From Akanthomyces muscarius (lineage: Eukaryota; Ascomycota; Sordariomycetes; Hypocreales; Cordycipitaceae), in assembly GCF_028009165.1 (NCBI RefSeq), contig NW_026611614.1, positions 682,001 through 746,000 on the forward strand: DNA of 64,000 nucleotides, read 5' to 3'. Numbering within the stretch: the stretch's first letter is position 1; each line of letters starts with the position of its first letter. Positions 63,923 to 64,000 of this stretch are shown piece by piece. The notes under the pieces are model-generated. The model did no database searches and had not been told where the DNA came from. It was given only the letters and a program-made list of their open reading frames with translations. The translations under genes and the position numbers were made by a program.

Positions 63923-64000
63923 CGGGGGACGAGGAGGATTCCTGGGCAGGCGGCCTAACAGGCTTTCTCCTTGACATGGGAGTGGGGTTTCTGGTGGTTC

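Overview
The window looks like a gene-poor, repeat-rich accessory region from the nuclear genome of a filamentous ascomycete fungus. Evidence: short GT-AG introns (about 44-96 nt) with CTAAC-type branch sites, protein families typical of Pezizomycotina (fungal Hsp70-like, HNH, PD-(D/E)XK-like, BTB, F-box-like, 'geranylgeranyl pyrophosphate synthetase-like', dynamin-like GTPase), and Copia, Tad1-like LINE and pogo/Fot1 transposon relics. Several copies carry C-to-T type stop codons suggestive of repeat-induced point mutation (RIP). No prokaryotic features, rRNA or convincing tRNA were seen. No species is named because nothing in the sequence fixes one.

Layout. 0-4 kb: unrecognised fragments, an Hsp70-like ATPase gene (-), and a solo LTR at 3563-3780. 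4-8 kb: mostly no recognisable gene, one dispersed tandem repeat, and a C2H2 finger remnant. 8.8-11.5 kb: a degenerate Copia element (LTR, protease, integrase, partial RT). 12.4-14.7 kb: a JmjC-like dioxygenase gene (-) with a 19-bp minisatellite upstream. 15-17.3 kb: LINE pieces, an LTR-like repeat and an F-box-like pseudogene. 18 kb: a dynein light chain LC8 gene split over at least five exons. 20.6-22.1 kb: decayed coding relics. 22.9-23.9 kb: first DEDDy 3'-5' exonuclease copy. 25-31.8 kb: BTB relic, complete six-exon dynamin-like GTPase, multi-C2H2 protein, RING-like relic. 32.6-38.5 kb: repeats, a second exonuclease relic, a C2H2-like ORF and an inverted pair of LTR-like repeats. 40.3-43.9 kb: same-strand trio of C2H2, PD-(D/E)XK-like and HNH proteins. 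46.4 kb: exonuclease relic. 48.6-49.9 kb: GGPPS-like fungal gene. 52-53.5 kb: intact C2H2-exonuclease fusion, followed by a 1.94-kb pogo-type transposon with about 78-bp TIRs. 57.4-58.5 kb: ankyrin pseudogene. 60.5-61 kb: RNase III-like fragment. 62.2-63.7 kb: an intact exonuclease-fold ORF that has lost four of five catalytic residues. 63.8 kb: 20-bp minisatellite.

The most notable theme is a local expansion of one exonuclease family: five clear loci plus one doubtful, comprising one intact putative enzyme, one apparent pseudoenzyme and three or four decaying copies. It sits among other nuclease-type folds (HNH, PD-(D/E)XK-like, RNase III-like). No pathway linking these genes can be demonstrated from sequence alone. 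Three otherwise conserved coding regions are broken only by one base in a homopolymer, so assembly error should be excluded before calling them pseudogenes.
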